DNA of 10,412 bases from QGNO01 sp964493125 (GTDB taxonomy: Bacteria; Chloroflexota; Dehalococcoidia; Lucifugimonadales; QGNO01), in the NCBI GenBank assembly GCA_964493125.1, contig CAZBMS010000049.1, positions 1-10,412 on the forward strand, given 5' to 3'. This document shows positions 1 through 5,776 of this stretch, piece after piece. Both the position numbers and the translations under genes were made by a program. Within the stretch, counting starts at the first letter, position 1; each line of letters opens with the position of its first letter. The notes beneath the pieces are model-generated. The model did no database searches. It saw only the letters and a list, made by a program, of their open reading frames with translations, and was not told where the DNA came from.

Positions 1-149
1 TAGATCCCATAAATATAAACCTCCGGTTGGATTTTTTGGGGTGTGAAGAAATGCACCCCTATAACTTGGTGTCCATTATTGAGCAAGGATAAAAATTCGT
101 AAAGTGCATTTAAACAACGGATAGAACTCAAGAAATCGAATGCCAGTTA
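1..149. other. Left-edge intergenic region with a hairpin and possible gene ends
   Basis: No gene can be assigned with confidence. A 6-bp inverted repeat (GGGGTG 38-43, CACCCC 54-59, 10-base loop) lies downstream of the globin gene. It has T6 before it on the plus strand and no T-run after it on either strand, so it is a poor intrinsic terminator. Two weak coding hints exist. Plus frame 3 is open from base 3 to a TAA at 90-92, which could be the last 29 residues of a gene entering from the left. On the minus strand an ATG at 8-10 is preceded by GGAGG nine bases upstream, which could be the start of a gene leaving to the left. They conflict and neither can be confirmed here. Confidence 0.3.
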
Positions 150-554
150 TCAACGATTTATCATATGGGTGGCTGTACTCTTAAAGTGGTCCTTCATCAA
201 CATAGCCTCGTCCACCGAAATCTCCATAGAATCCAGTGCAGAGAGCATATTTGTCACCCATGCATCCCTCTCTTTCTGGCCGATTGGAAATGGCATATGG
301 CGCAGGCGAAGCCTAGGAGGGCCTCGCCGCCGTGAATATAGTCTAGGTCCTCCCCAGTACTGTGCTAGGAAAGAGGCCAAGTGGGCTTTACCAGGTTCCA
401 GGTCTTCGGGGTAGAGAGGTCGTAGAGAGAAGTCAGCTTCTACAAGCTGATAGAATCGTTCAACAAGTTCCACAAAGAACTCATCTCCTCCCACTCGTTC
501 GTATAAAGTGGTAACTTCATTTTGAGAAGCTGAATTATCTTTAGGTATATTCAT
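150..554 (-). CDS. glbO: Group II truncated haemoglobin (trHbO-like)
   Basis: A 134-residue 2-on-2 globin, a soluble haem protein that binds O2, NO or CO. The sequence matches the trHbO pattern closely: FY at 34-35 (Tyr35 = B10), LYPED with Tyr48 = CD1, FLAQYWGGP at 62-70, RLRLRHMPF with proximal His86 = F8, and ERDAW with Trp99 = G8. These Tyr-B10, Tyr-CD1, His-F8 and Trp-G8 positions define group II globins, which are linked in the family to NO/O2 or peroxide chemistry rather than O2 storage. Length is normal. No Shine-Dalgarno motif is evident before the ATG, but the MFS gene stops 13 bp upstream on the same strand, so co-transcription is likely. The exact ligand role is not visible in the sequence. 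Confidence 0.93.
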   Translation of the reverse strand: MNIPKDNSASQNEVTTLYERVGGDEFFVELVERFYQLVEADFSLRPLYPEDLEPGKAHLASFLAQYWGGPRLYSRRRGPPRLRLRHMPFPIGQKERDAWVTNMLSALDSMEISVDEAMLMKDHFKSTATHMINR

Positions 555-567
555 AGCTATACAGTTG

Positions 568-1809
568 CTATTTGTTAGTCACCACATAAAATACGAGACC
601 TGAAGCTACAACCAAAGCTGACAAAGTATATATTGCCGAAAGACCTATAACGCTTATCAGAGTATATCCTGCAACCGGACCAAGTGCAGCCCCTAGATCT
701 GACCAAGTTGCATACCGACTCATAACATGAGCTCTATCAGCGCCAGAAGAGAGGTCTCCTGCTAGGGCATCTAGGGATACCTTGCTAGCGGTAGTAGCTG
801 CAAATATTAATGGGACAACCAAGATAAGTACCGAAATATTCGCTGCTATTAATGCCAATGACCCAAAAACTACTACAGGAAGGCATATCAAAAGAACAGA
901 TCTCCTACCAAATCTATCTGACATTCGACCAAAATAAATTGATAATCCAACCTCAGATGCCCAACCAGGTGCCAATATCAAACCCGTTAATGTCGCCGCT
1001 CCTATCATAAGTCCGCCAAAATCCCAGAATTCTCCGATCCGATGTCGAATTAATAATCCTAGCGTTGCCATCACAATGCCCGACACAGCAAATGTATTGG
1101 TAAAACGAGTGTAGTTCACGGCCAATAGCTTAAGATTGTGGGTTAATTTATCGCTGCTAGTCCCCAGTAGCATCGTCCAAATATCACCCCCCCCTTTATC
1201 CTTGTTTCCTTTGTATACGTTGCTACTCTCTAGTGGTTTACCCGAAATAGGCCCATCTTCCTCTATCAGAAGTGCCACTGGGAGACAGGAAACAGCAACG
1301 AAAGCCACCATCGCAAAAGCCATTCGGATTCCTACAGTATCTACCAGCAAGCCCCCAGCGATTACTGCCACTAAACTCCCAAACCTAAATAAGGAGTTGT
1401 ATACCCCCATAAGTGCCCCCCGATACTCCTCACCTTCCCGTAAAACCACCATGTAGAGTGATATTATTTGTATCGAAAAACAAATGCCCCAACCTATCCT
1501 TGCGACTAAGAGCGGCCAAAAACCTTGGAATAATCCGTAAGAAATAGTAGTAGCCATCGCCAATATCACCGATATCATTAGGGGAATTCTTAAACCAAAT
1601 CTGTTATAGACACTTGCAGCCCAACTATTTGAAATCAGACGAATCCAACGGTTTGCACTAAGAACAAGTCCAGCTCCGAGGCCAGCCGTAAGCCCAAAGT
1701 CACCCAAGTTAGCAGGAAGCACTCCGTACAGCATAGAATCACCCATCACAGAAACTGCCAATATTGTGGCTGTTACGGATACCCGCCGCCTCGGGGTCGT
1801 GTTAAACAT
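568..1809 (-). CDS. Major facilitator superfamily transporter
   Basis: A 413-residue inner-membrane carrier with about 12 hydrophobic segments in two halves. A polar central loop lies near residues 183-230. The second half carries a clear MFS motif A, GRMSDRFGRR at 294-303, while the matching loop in the first half (AASVYNRFGLR, about 64-74) is degenerate. GAALGPVAG near 373-381 resembles the glycine/proline motif of drug:H+ antiporters, so an efflux role is possible, but the substrate cannot be read. It is the promoter-proximal gene ahead of the globin. The ATG lacks a good ribosome site; a TATAGT lies seven bases upstream, which fits a leaderless message. It diverges from the NHL gene across a repeat-bearing control region. 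Confidence 0.88.
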   Translation of the reverse strand: MFNTTPRRRVSVTATILAVSVMGDSMLYGVLPANLGDFGLTAGLGAGLVLSANRWIRLISNSWAASVYNRFGLRIPLMISVILAMATTISYGLFQGFWPLLVARIGWGICFSIQIISLYMVVLREGEEYRGALMGVYNSLFRFGSLVAVIAGGLLVDTVGIRMAFAMVAFVAVSCLPVALLIEEDGPISGKPLESSNVYKGNKDKGGGDIWTMLLGTSSDKLTHNLKLLAVNYTRFTNTFAVSGIVMATLGLLIRHRIGEFWDFGGLMIGAATLTGLILAPGWASEVGLSIYFGRMSDRFGRRSVLLICLPVVVFGSLALIAANISVLILVVPLIFAATTASKVSLDALAGDLSSGADRAHVMSRYATWSDLGAALGPVAGYTLISVIGLSAIYTLSALVVASGLVFYVVTNK

Positions 1810-1816
1810 AACGTTA

Positions 1817-1822
1817 ACTATA
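1817..1822 (-). promoter_or_regulatory. Candidate -10 box for the MFS-globin operon (leaderless)
   Basis: On the minus strand TATAGT lies seven bases before the MFS ATG (1807-1809), so a transcript would begin at or next to the start codon. No convincing -35 hexamer is visible. The lack of a Shine-Dalgarno sequence in front of this gene agrees with leaderless translation, but this remains a motif call. Confidence 0.35.
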
Positions 1823-1852
1823 CCTTACTTAGGAGAACTCCCTTGTGGTAAA

Positions 1853-1907
1853 AACTGTTGTAATAAAGATCCTAACTGTTGTAATAATGAACCGAACAGT
1901 TGCAACC
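1853..1907 (+). repeat. Three phased direct repeats (21-bp period), probable operator
   Basis: AACTGTTGTAATAA occurs at 1853-1866 and again exactly at 1874-1887. A diverged third copy, AACAGTTGCAACC, starts at 1895. All three starts are 21 bp apart, two turns of the helix, so the same face of DNA is presented each time. The core AACNGTT is itself a small palindrome. The array sits between the divergent MFS-globin operon and the NHL operon, and its last copy ends about 20 bp before the NHL Shine-Dalgarno. This is the layout of a cooperative regulator site; the regulator is unknown. Confidence 0.6.
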
Positions 1908-1926
1908 AATCCAAACCAGGATATAT

Positions 1927-1934
1927 GGAGGTGA
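1927..1934 (+). promoter_or_regulatory. Strong ribosome-binding site of the NHL gene
   Basis: GGAGGTGA ends seven bases before ATG 1942. It decides the start of the propeller gene, and shortens it by 14 residues relative to the longest open frame. Confidence 0.8.
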
Positions 1935-1941
1935 ACCTTTT

Positions 1942-2844
1942 ATGACTACAGTCGGTAGCGGAACGTATTCCTATGAGGTTATCGATAACTGGGCAAAACT
2001 ACCTGAGGGGTGGACTTTTGGAATCCTAGTCGGAGTGGCAGTAGATTCTAAGGACAGAGTCTATGTATGTCACCAGAGAAATGATCCACCCATACTAGTA
2101 TTCGACCGAGATGGCAACCTGATCACCTCTTGGGGAACAGGAAAGATAAATGAAGGGCACATACTCTACATCGGTGATGACGATGTCTTGTATTTCGTCG
2201 ACAGAGGTGTGCACGTAGCATTAAAGTTAGCTTTTGACGGAAGTCATCTACTGGAAATTGGAAACCGCGGAATACCGTCGGATACCGGTGTGACTGAATT
2301 AGGAGGTAAAGTCGTACGACCAGGAGCCCCATTCAACATGCCAACTCGTCTGGTACCATCGCCATCAGGTGATTTATACGTTTCAGACGGCTATAGAAAC
2401 TGCAGAATACATAGATTTTCGTCTGACGGCACCCTTATTTCATCGTGGGGAGAATTCGGTAACACCGACCCCGGAAAGTTCCACCTTCCCCATAGTTTAT
2501 GGGTCGACAAAGAAGGGCTTGTTTACGTATGCGACCGAAAAAATTACAGGATCCAGATCTTCACGCCTGCCGGAGATTTCGTTTCCGAGTGGAAAAATCT
2601 AGTTGAACCAGTCGACATATGTATGGATTCCAACGAGAACGTCTTTGTTCACTTAAGCGGAGGACCAACAGAAGGCAAAGGCGAAGAGGATAACCCATCG
2701 ATCATTGTATTAGATAAGCAAGGGAAGAAGCTTGCACAATGGGATACCCCCTACGGGCATCAAATTTGGGTGGATCGCCATGACGACATATACATGGCAG
2801 TCTGCTGGGAACAACGGGTAATGAAATACGTAAGAAAAGTTTAA
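1942..2844 (+). CDS. NHL-repeat beta-propeller, peptidylglycine amidating-lyase-like
   Basis: A 300-residue propeller of repeated blades (YVCHQRN, LYVSDGYRNCRIHRFSSDG, YVCDRKNYRIQIF). The blades resemble the peptidyl-alpha-hydroxyglycine alpha-amidating lyase (PAL) branch of NHL proteins. PAL holds zinc with three histidines, one every second blade; here GHILYIGDDD (His73), LPHSLWVD (His184) and GHQIWVD (His273) recur at similar spacing, and Tyr151 and Arg46/Arg199 are candidate active-site partners. There is no signal peptide, so it should be cytoplasmic, unlike secreted PAL. The ATG at 1942 is chosen over an in-frame TTG at 1900 because GGAGGTGA ends seven bases before it; the TTG lies inside the repeat array. 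It heads a plus-strand run and its stop is one base from the next start. The real substrate is unknown. Confidence 0.85.
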   Translation: MTTVGSGTYSYEVIDNWAKLPEGWTFGILVGVAVDSKDRVYVCHQRNDPPILVFDRDGNLITSWGTGKINEGHILYIGDDDVLYFVDRGVHVALKLAFDGSHLLEIGNRGIPSDTGVTELGGKVVRPGAPFNMPTRLVPSPSGDLYVSDGYRNCRIHRFSSDGTLISSWGEFGNTDPGKFHLPHSLWVDKEGLVYVCDRKNYRIQIFTPAGDFVSEWKNLVEPVDICMDSNENVFVHLSGGPTEGKGEEDNPSIIVLDKQGKKLAQWDTPYGHQIWVDRHDDIYMAVCWEQRVMKYVRKV

Positions 2845-2845
2845 T

Positions 2846-2914
2846 ATGAATACCCTAGTAACTATAGCTGTCGCAATTGCGATATTAACTGTTGCTTACT
2901 TATTTTTTAGTTAG
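2846..2914 (+). CDS. Hydrophobic microprotein, copy 1 (22 aa)
   Basis: A 22-residue peptide starting MNT, followed by LVTIAVAIAILTVAYLFFS and TAG. Apart from the N terminus it is one uncharged transmembrane helix. It begins one base after the stop of the NHL gene, so translation is probably coupled; its own ribosome site is weak, unlike copies 3 and 4. The last 19 residues match copy 3 (LVLIAVLIAIATVSKLFFS) at 14 positions, and the DNA matches copy 2 through TAACTATAGCTGTCG. The end of the gene and its flank form T6-AGTTAG-A6, also found in copy 3. Similarity between independent copies argues for real coding. No known family is recognised; a small membrane subunit or a toxin-like peptide are both possible. 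Confidence 0.6.
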   Translation: MNTLVTIAVAIAILTVAYLFFS

Positions 2915-2931
2915 AAAAAACTGATTAGCCT

Positions 2932-3507
2932 ATGGAAATCCGGGAACCCTTGAAATTATCAATTGCCATTTTAATGGTATTTGCATTAAGCCTATTCGGT
3001 TGCACTTCAGAAAATGAATCAGCAGCTTCAGGCTTGAAAGCCAATCAGGAATCAGAGTTGCTTGATTCAATAGTCGTAGGAACTCAAGTTGGAACCAGAA
3101 TACCGGAATTTAGAATTATCTACGCAGATGGATCTGAGGTTACATCTGCATCTCTTATAGAAAACGGTAAGCCAGTATTTATGTTTTTTTTCACCACATG
3201 GTGCCCAAGTTGCGCTAGAGAATTAGCTGAATTGAAGGAAATATACTCAGGATTTACTGATGATGTCGTATTTATTTCTGTTGGTGTCGACCCGACTGAG
3301 TCTATATCTGATCTAATTAAACACAAGGATCAAAATGATCATCCTTGGACTATAGCTAAACCCTTAGACCAAATGATTGCAGACCTTAAAGTCACAAGCC
3401 AATCTACCAAAATTGCGTTTAATTCCTCAGGTATAATCACTTATCGAGATGGCTACGGAAAAGGCAGCAAAGAAATCTGGACAAATTGGATGAAAAACAG
3501 TAGCTAA
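2932..3507 (+). CDS. TlpA/ResA-like thioredoxin-fold lipoprotein
   Basis: A 191-residue envelope protein. A signal peptide ends in the lipobox LFGC with lipidated Cys24. After a short Ser/Glu linker comes a TlpA-type domain: GTRIPEF near 54-60, a beta strand FMFFFTTW, then the redox motif WCPSC with Cys91 and Cys94, followed by ARELAEL and VVFISVGVDPTES. This is the layout of membrane-anchored thiol:disulfide reductases such as ResA/TlpA that work on cytochrome c or other secreted proteins. The cis-proline loop expected near 154-160 is not clear (TSQSTKIAFN), so the active site may be modified. An in-frame TAG at 2926-2928 forces the start to ATG 2932. It lies 17 bp after microprotein copy 1 and 24 bp before copy 2. 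Confidence 0.85.
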   Translation: MEIREPLKLSIAILMVFALSLFGCTSENESAASGLKANQESELLDSIVVGTQVGTRIPEFRIIYADGSEVTSASLIENGKPVFMFFFTTWCPSCARELAELKEIYSGFTDDVVFISVGVDPTESISDLIKHKDQNDHPWTIAKPLDQMIADLKVTSQSTKIAFNSSGIITYRDGYGKGSKEIWTNWMKNSS

Positions 3508-3531
3508 GTTTTTATTTAAGGAGTAGGTCTT

Positions 3532-3606
3532 ATTAATACTAAATTAACTATAGCTGTCGTAATTATGATATCACTAATCGCCTTGTTTGCTAGAACTTCT
3601 AGTTAG
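3532..3606 (+). CDS. Hydrophobic microprotein, copy 2 (24 aa, ATT start or decayed)
   Basis: This copy has the family leader AAGGAG (3518-3523) and the same eight-base spacing as copies 3 and 4. The expected ATG, however, is ATT (3532-3534), a rare start known from infC. The reading frame is intact to TAG: (I/M)NT then KLTIAVVIMISLIALFARTSS. It shares TIAV, the 15-base block TAACTATAGCTGTCG and the ending AGTTAG plus A5 with copy 1. The C terminus is diverged (FARTSS instead of LFFS). It could be translated weakly from ATT, or be a relic that lost its start by one base change. The open frame without stops favours recent loss or continued use. Confidence 0.4.
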   Translation: MNTKLTIAVVIMISLIALFARTSS

Positions 3607-3650
3607 AAAAAGATGAATAAAAGAACTTGGGATGACCACAGACATCTCCT

Positions 3651-3669
3651 AAGGAGTAAGCCGTATGAA
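3651..3669 (+). promoter_or_regulatory. Conserved microprotein leader with strong ribosome site
   Basis: AAGGAGTAAGCCGTATGAA here is 18 of 19 identical to the leader of copy 4 (6614-6632) and close to that of copy 2 (3518-3536). In each the AAGGAG is followed by eight bases and then the start. Sequence further upstream does not match, so the conserved block starts at the ribosome-binding site itself. Confidence 0.6.
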
Positions 3670-3742
3670 TGCCATGGGCGCTTTAGTACTTATAGCTGTG
3701 CTGATTGCGATCGCAACAGTTTCTAAGTTGTTTTTTAGTTAG
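3665..3742 (+). CDS. Hydrophobic microprotein, copy 3 (25 aa)
   Basis: The best-formed copy: AAGGAG eight bases before ATG, then MNAMGA followed by LVLIAVLIAIATVSKLFFS and TAG. It is a single transmembrane helix with one lysine near the end. The LFFS ending and the T6-AGTTAG-A7 at 3731-3749 match copy 1. It follows copy 2 by 58 bp in tandem, and the small zinc-ribbon ORF starts 10 bp later. The strong ribosome site, correct spacing and a conserved peptide make expression likely. No known family is recognised by eye. Type I toxin peptides and single-helix subunits of membrane complexes are of similar size, but no antisense RNA promoter or partner gene is evident. Confidence 0.65.
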   Translation: MNAMGALVLIAVLIAIATVSKLFFS

Positions 3743-3752
3743 AAAAAAATTT

Positions 3753-3878
3753 ATGAAGTTTTCAAAGTGTCGCGCTCGAAATTCGATCGATGCGAATTTC
3801 TGTGATTCATGCGGAGCTAAATTACCCAAGAAGAGGTCAGCCAATCAGATAATTCGTTCTATCCTTCTAGAAAGGTAA
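3753..3878 (+). CDS. Small zinc-ribbon protein (41 aa) lacking one ligand
   Basis: The 41-residue ORF reads MKFSKCRARNSIDANF, then CDSCGAKLPKK, and ends in a basic/hydrophobic tail. It matches the common N-terminal zinc ribbon (CxxC, about ten residues, FCxxCGAxL). Three cysteines remain (6, 17, 20), while the first ligand position holds Phe3 (TTT, one base from TGT). In larger proteins this ribbon is followed by a membrane or signalling domain; here it ends soon after, so this may be a stand-alone peptide or the remnant of a longer gene. The Shine-Dalgarno is absent, with an A-run upstream. Its last 20 bases overlap the end of the ABM-fold gene on the other strand. It also contains a perfect 8-bp inverted repeat. 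Confidence 0.45.
   Translation: MKFSKCRARNSIDANFCDSCGAKLPKKRSANQIIRSILLER
3778..3800. repeat. Perfect 8-bp inverted repeat
   Basis: GAAATTCG (3778-3785) and CGAATTTC (3793-3800) enclose a seven-base loop. It lies within the zinc-ribbon ORF and about 60 bp past the end of the minus-strand ABM gene. No T-run follows directly on either strand, so it is not a classic terminator, although it could end or stabilise the minus-strand message. Confidence 0.4.
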
Positions 3879-4125
3879 CATCAGGAGGACCTTGAACTGT
3901 CGCGTTCTTCATAGCCTCCTGCTGTTCAGGACTCGTCATAAAGGCAAAGAAAGCTTCCTTTGACGGGGCTGTTCCAATAGCAACGACACCATTGGGATCG
4001 TCCATAATCCGATACGCCTTGACGTCAATGCCGGCTGCTGCTCGTGCGCTCGCCCGATTGGCGAATGACGCTTCGAATTTTGCGTAATCTTCCACTTTCA
4101 ACTTGACTATCGCTGTGATACTCAC
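3859..4125 (-). CDS. ABM-type dimeric alpha/beta-barrel protein
   Basis: An 88-residue cytoplasmic protein with a ferredoxin-like beta-alpha-beta plan: SITAIVKLKVEDYAKFEASF, a helix rich in Arg/Ala (ANRASARAAAGI), then VKAYRIMDDPNGVVAIGTA, SKEAFFAFMTSPEQQEAMKNA and the end GPPDVTFLE. The pattern (DPN followed by a hydrophobic strand, a second helix with SPE, and a GPP...FLE finish) is that of small ABM/cyclase-like proteins. These form dimers and include monooxygenases, but many have no known reaction, and no catalytic residue can be named here. The start is GTG, supported by GGAGG six bases upstream (4132-4136). It stands alone between converging and upstream genes, with a 138-bp gap to the metallopeptidase. 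Confidence 0.75.
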   Translation of the reverse strand: MSITAIVKLKVEDYAKFEASFANRASARAAAGIDVKAYRIMDDPNGVVAIGTAPSKEAFFAFMTSPEQQEAMKNATVQGPPDVTFLEG

Positions 4126-4202
4126 TAGATACCTCCGAAATTTTGTTCAAAGAAATCTTTTCAATGATACATGAACTTGGGCACACCGCCATACCCCAGT
4201 AT

Positions 4203-4218
4203 TGCACTCAAAAGTGCA
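4203..4218. repeat. Inverted repeat upstream of the ABM gene
   Basis: TGCACT-CAAA-AGTGCA is a perfect 6-bp dyad with a four-base centre, lying about 80 bp upstream of the ABM GTG and 45 bp past the metallopeptidase stop (both minus strand). No T-run follows, so an operator or weak transcript-end hairpin are both possible. The remaining intergenic sequence (4126-4263) shows no gene. Confidence 0.35.
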
Positions 4219-4263
4219 GTCAGGCAGAAGTTTGGCCTAGGAAGTCAAACGTGATGATGCCTC

Positions 4264-5634
4264 TTAGTAAGACTCAGGCACTATCTTCAGGAAATCGGCA
4301 TGTTCCGATATATAATTCTCTGGCGGTGCCCACCCATAAGGGGGTTCATCATCTGGATCACCAGCTCGCAAGAATTCATTGTAGGAGTCATAAAATTCTT
4401 GCTTCGACATACCGGCATGTTTTTCTAAGGCCCCCCAAAATCCTAAGTCATAATAATCTTGCGGTATGTCAATCCATACAGTTTTGTAGGAGGTGATATA
4501 AGCTAGGTAAGGTGTAGCCATAAAAGCTGCATCGCAACCAGAAAAAGTGTCATATGTTTCGTCTAAACTGGAAATATACCAGTCTGGCGAGCACGCTTTT
4601 GAATCGCCGTACCCCATTATGTCACGTCTATTTTTCTTAAATATCCATGAGTTAGTTTCATTCGCTATGTTGGTAGATAGTGCCTGTTCTAATGTTAGAC
4701 CCTTTAGTCCCGGTAAAGATTGCCAATTCTCTCTGAACCATGCATTCTGGAACGTGACTGCTGCCCCTTCGACCCACCACGTCGGAGCCTGTACAGTTGT
4801 TTCAGGATTATCTCTATCAGTTTGGTAATCCAATCCTCGATCTAGGGCATGTACTCTTTGATAGTGATGAAAATACTCATGGGCTAGATGAAGAGCCATT
4901 TTGATGTAACTTTTATATGGATGCTCTATCTCTTTCCCCCAGGGATTTTCAATGAAAGCTAAGTTTTCAAGACAAACGCTATAAGGGTTCGTTGTTGAAG
5001 TTCGCGACTCTCCTGGATTAGCACCACCTAGGCAGGATTGTCGGTTAATTAATTCAGATATTGTCCAATCCTTGAAGGGCCTACCGTTGTTATCAATGGG
5101 GTAAAGCTGTGCCATTCTATCAAATACTGGTTGAGCATCCTCCTCTGTACCGTTCCTGTTATAGGCCACGTATATGTAACGTGGGTAACCACCTAAAACA
5201 CCGTTTAAATTCTCCTGGACTTCAATAAATCGCTGCCTGTATTTTTCAGGTATGTCTAAACTAGCCACATATTCTTGATTAGCCTCGTCTATCGATCCAA
5301 CTATTGGCACGTTGTATCCCATGTTAATTAACTTTTCTTTAGCAGTAATGGTAGGTGTGGGCGTTGGCATTGGTGTAGTGGTTGCTGTGGGTATGTAGGC
5401 AGGTGTCGGGACAGGCGTTGTACCAATCGGAGGATTCAATTCTGTAGCTGTTGGTATAGGCGCATCCGTTGCTGTAGCTGTTGGTATAGGCGCATCCGTT
5501 GCTGTAGCTGTTGGTATAGGCTCAACCGTGGCTGTTAACGCCGACGTGGGAACCTGAGCAGATTCCTTCTCAGAATCACCTGAACATGAAACGAGTAACA
5601 AAGTTGCGGTTAGTAAAACTATATAGCGAATCAT
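4264..5634 (-). CDS. HExxHH zinc metallopeptidase-like lipoprotein
   Basis: A 456-residue surface lipoprotein. The signal peptide ends at LLVSC (Cys17). A Thr/Pro-rich stalk of about 80 residues follows, with tandem PIPTATATDA units, of the kind seen in Chloroflexota surface proteins. The globular part holds HEYFHHYQ (His252, Glu253, His256), then about 33 residues later WWVEGAA with Glu289, the expected third zinc ligand of gluzincin-type (peptidase MA clan) enzymes. Several cysteines in the ectodomain could form disulfides. I cannot assign a named peptidase family or substrate. The ATG at 5634 is chosen; an in-frame TTG at 5640 would add two residues. Neither has a Shine-Dalgarno, and a TATAAT at 5643-5648 suggests a leaderless message. 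Confidence 0.8.
   Translation of the reverse strand: MIRYIVLLTATLLLVSCSGDSEKESAQVPTSALTATVEPIPTATATDAPIPTATATDAPIPTATELNPPIGTTPVPTPAYIPTATTTPMPTPTPTITAKEKLINMGYNVPIVGSIDEANQEYVASLDIPEKYRQRFIEVQENLNGVLGGYPRYIYVAYNRNGTEEDAQPVFDRMAQLYPIDNNGRPFKDWTISELINRQSCLGGANPGESRTSTTNPYSVCLENLAFIENPWGKEIEHPYKSYIKMALHLAHEYFHHYQRVHALDRGLDYQTDRDNPETTVQAPTWWVEGAAVTFQNAWFRENWQSLPGLKGLTLEQALSTNIANETNSWIFKKNRRDIMGYGDSKACSPDWYISSLDETYDTFSGCDAAFMATPYLAYITSYKTVWIDIPQDYYDLGFWGALEKHAGMSKQEFYDSYNEFLRAGDPDDEPPYGWAPPENYISEHADFLKIVPESY
5441..5530 (-). repeat. 30-bp tandem repeat (3 units) encoding a Thr/Pro stalk
   Basis: Units start at 5441, 5471 and 5501. The first two differ only at the first base, and the third diverges in its last ten bases. 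Each encodes ten residues of the PIPTATATDA type in the metallopeptidase stalk. Such near-identical units can gain or lose copies and would change stalk length in steps of ten. Confidence 0.85.
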
Positions 5635-5642
5635 ACGCAATC

Positions 5643-5648
5643 ATTATA
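5643..5648 (-). promoter_or_regulatory. Candidate -10 box of the metallopeptidase gene
   Basis: TATAAT on the minus strand sits eight bases before ATG 5634 (two before TTG 5640), placing a start site at or next to the first codon. No clear -35 box is visible at 16-18 bp. The rest of the divergent gap (5641-5776) holds a weak plus-strand TAAAAT at 5736-5741 that could serve the His-rich lipoprotein gene. Confidence 0.4.
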
Positions 5649-5776
5649 AATCATTAGGGTATTACTAGTAGATTGGATAATTTTAGACCAATTTTCAGAA
5701 CTAGTGTATCATGTTAGGTTTTGTGAGGACTTAGCTAAAATACCGATAAATAATATGAAGGAATGGACTCAGCAAA

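Noticed and set aside
38..59. Hairpin as terminator of the globin operon
   Set aside because: The stem is short and no T-run follows it on either strand; on the minus strand it is followed by A6.
1900..1941. TTG start giving a longer NHL protein
   Set aside because: It lies within the third operator-like repeat, lacks a ribosome site, and the ATG at 1942 has GGAGGTGA at ideal spacing.
3613..3726. 37-aa ORF (MNKRTWDDHRH...) overlapping microprotein copy 3
   Set aside because: It lies in another frame over a conserved microprotein and its leader, with no ribosome site and no resemblance to the other copies.
4143..4496. Plus-strand ORF with HELGH, resembling a zinc protease motif
   Set aside because: Most of it is antisense to the well-supported metallopeptidase lipoprotein, composition is not protein-like and the motif is isolated.
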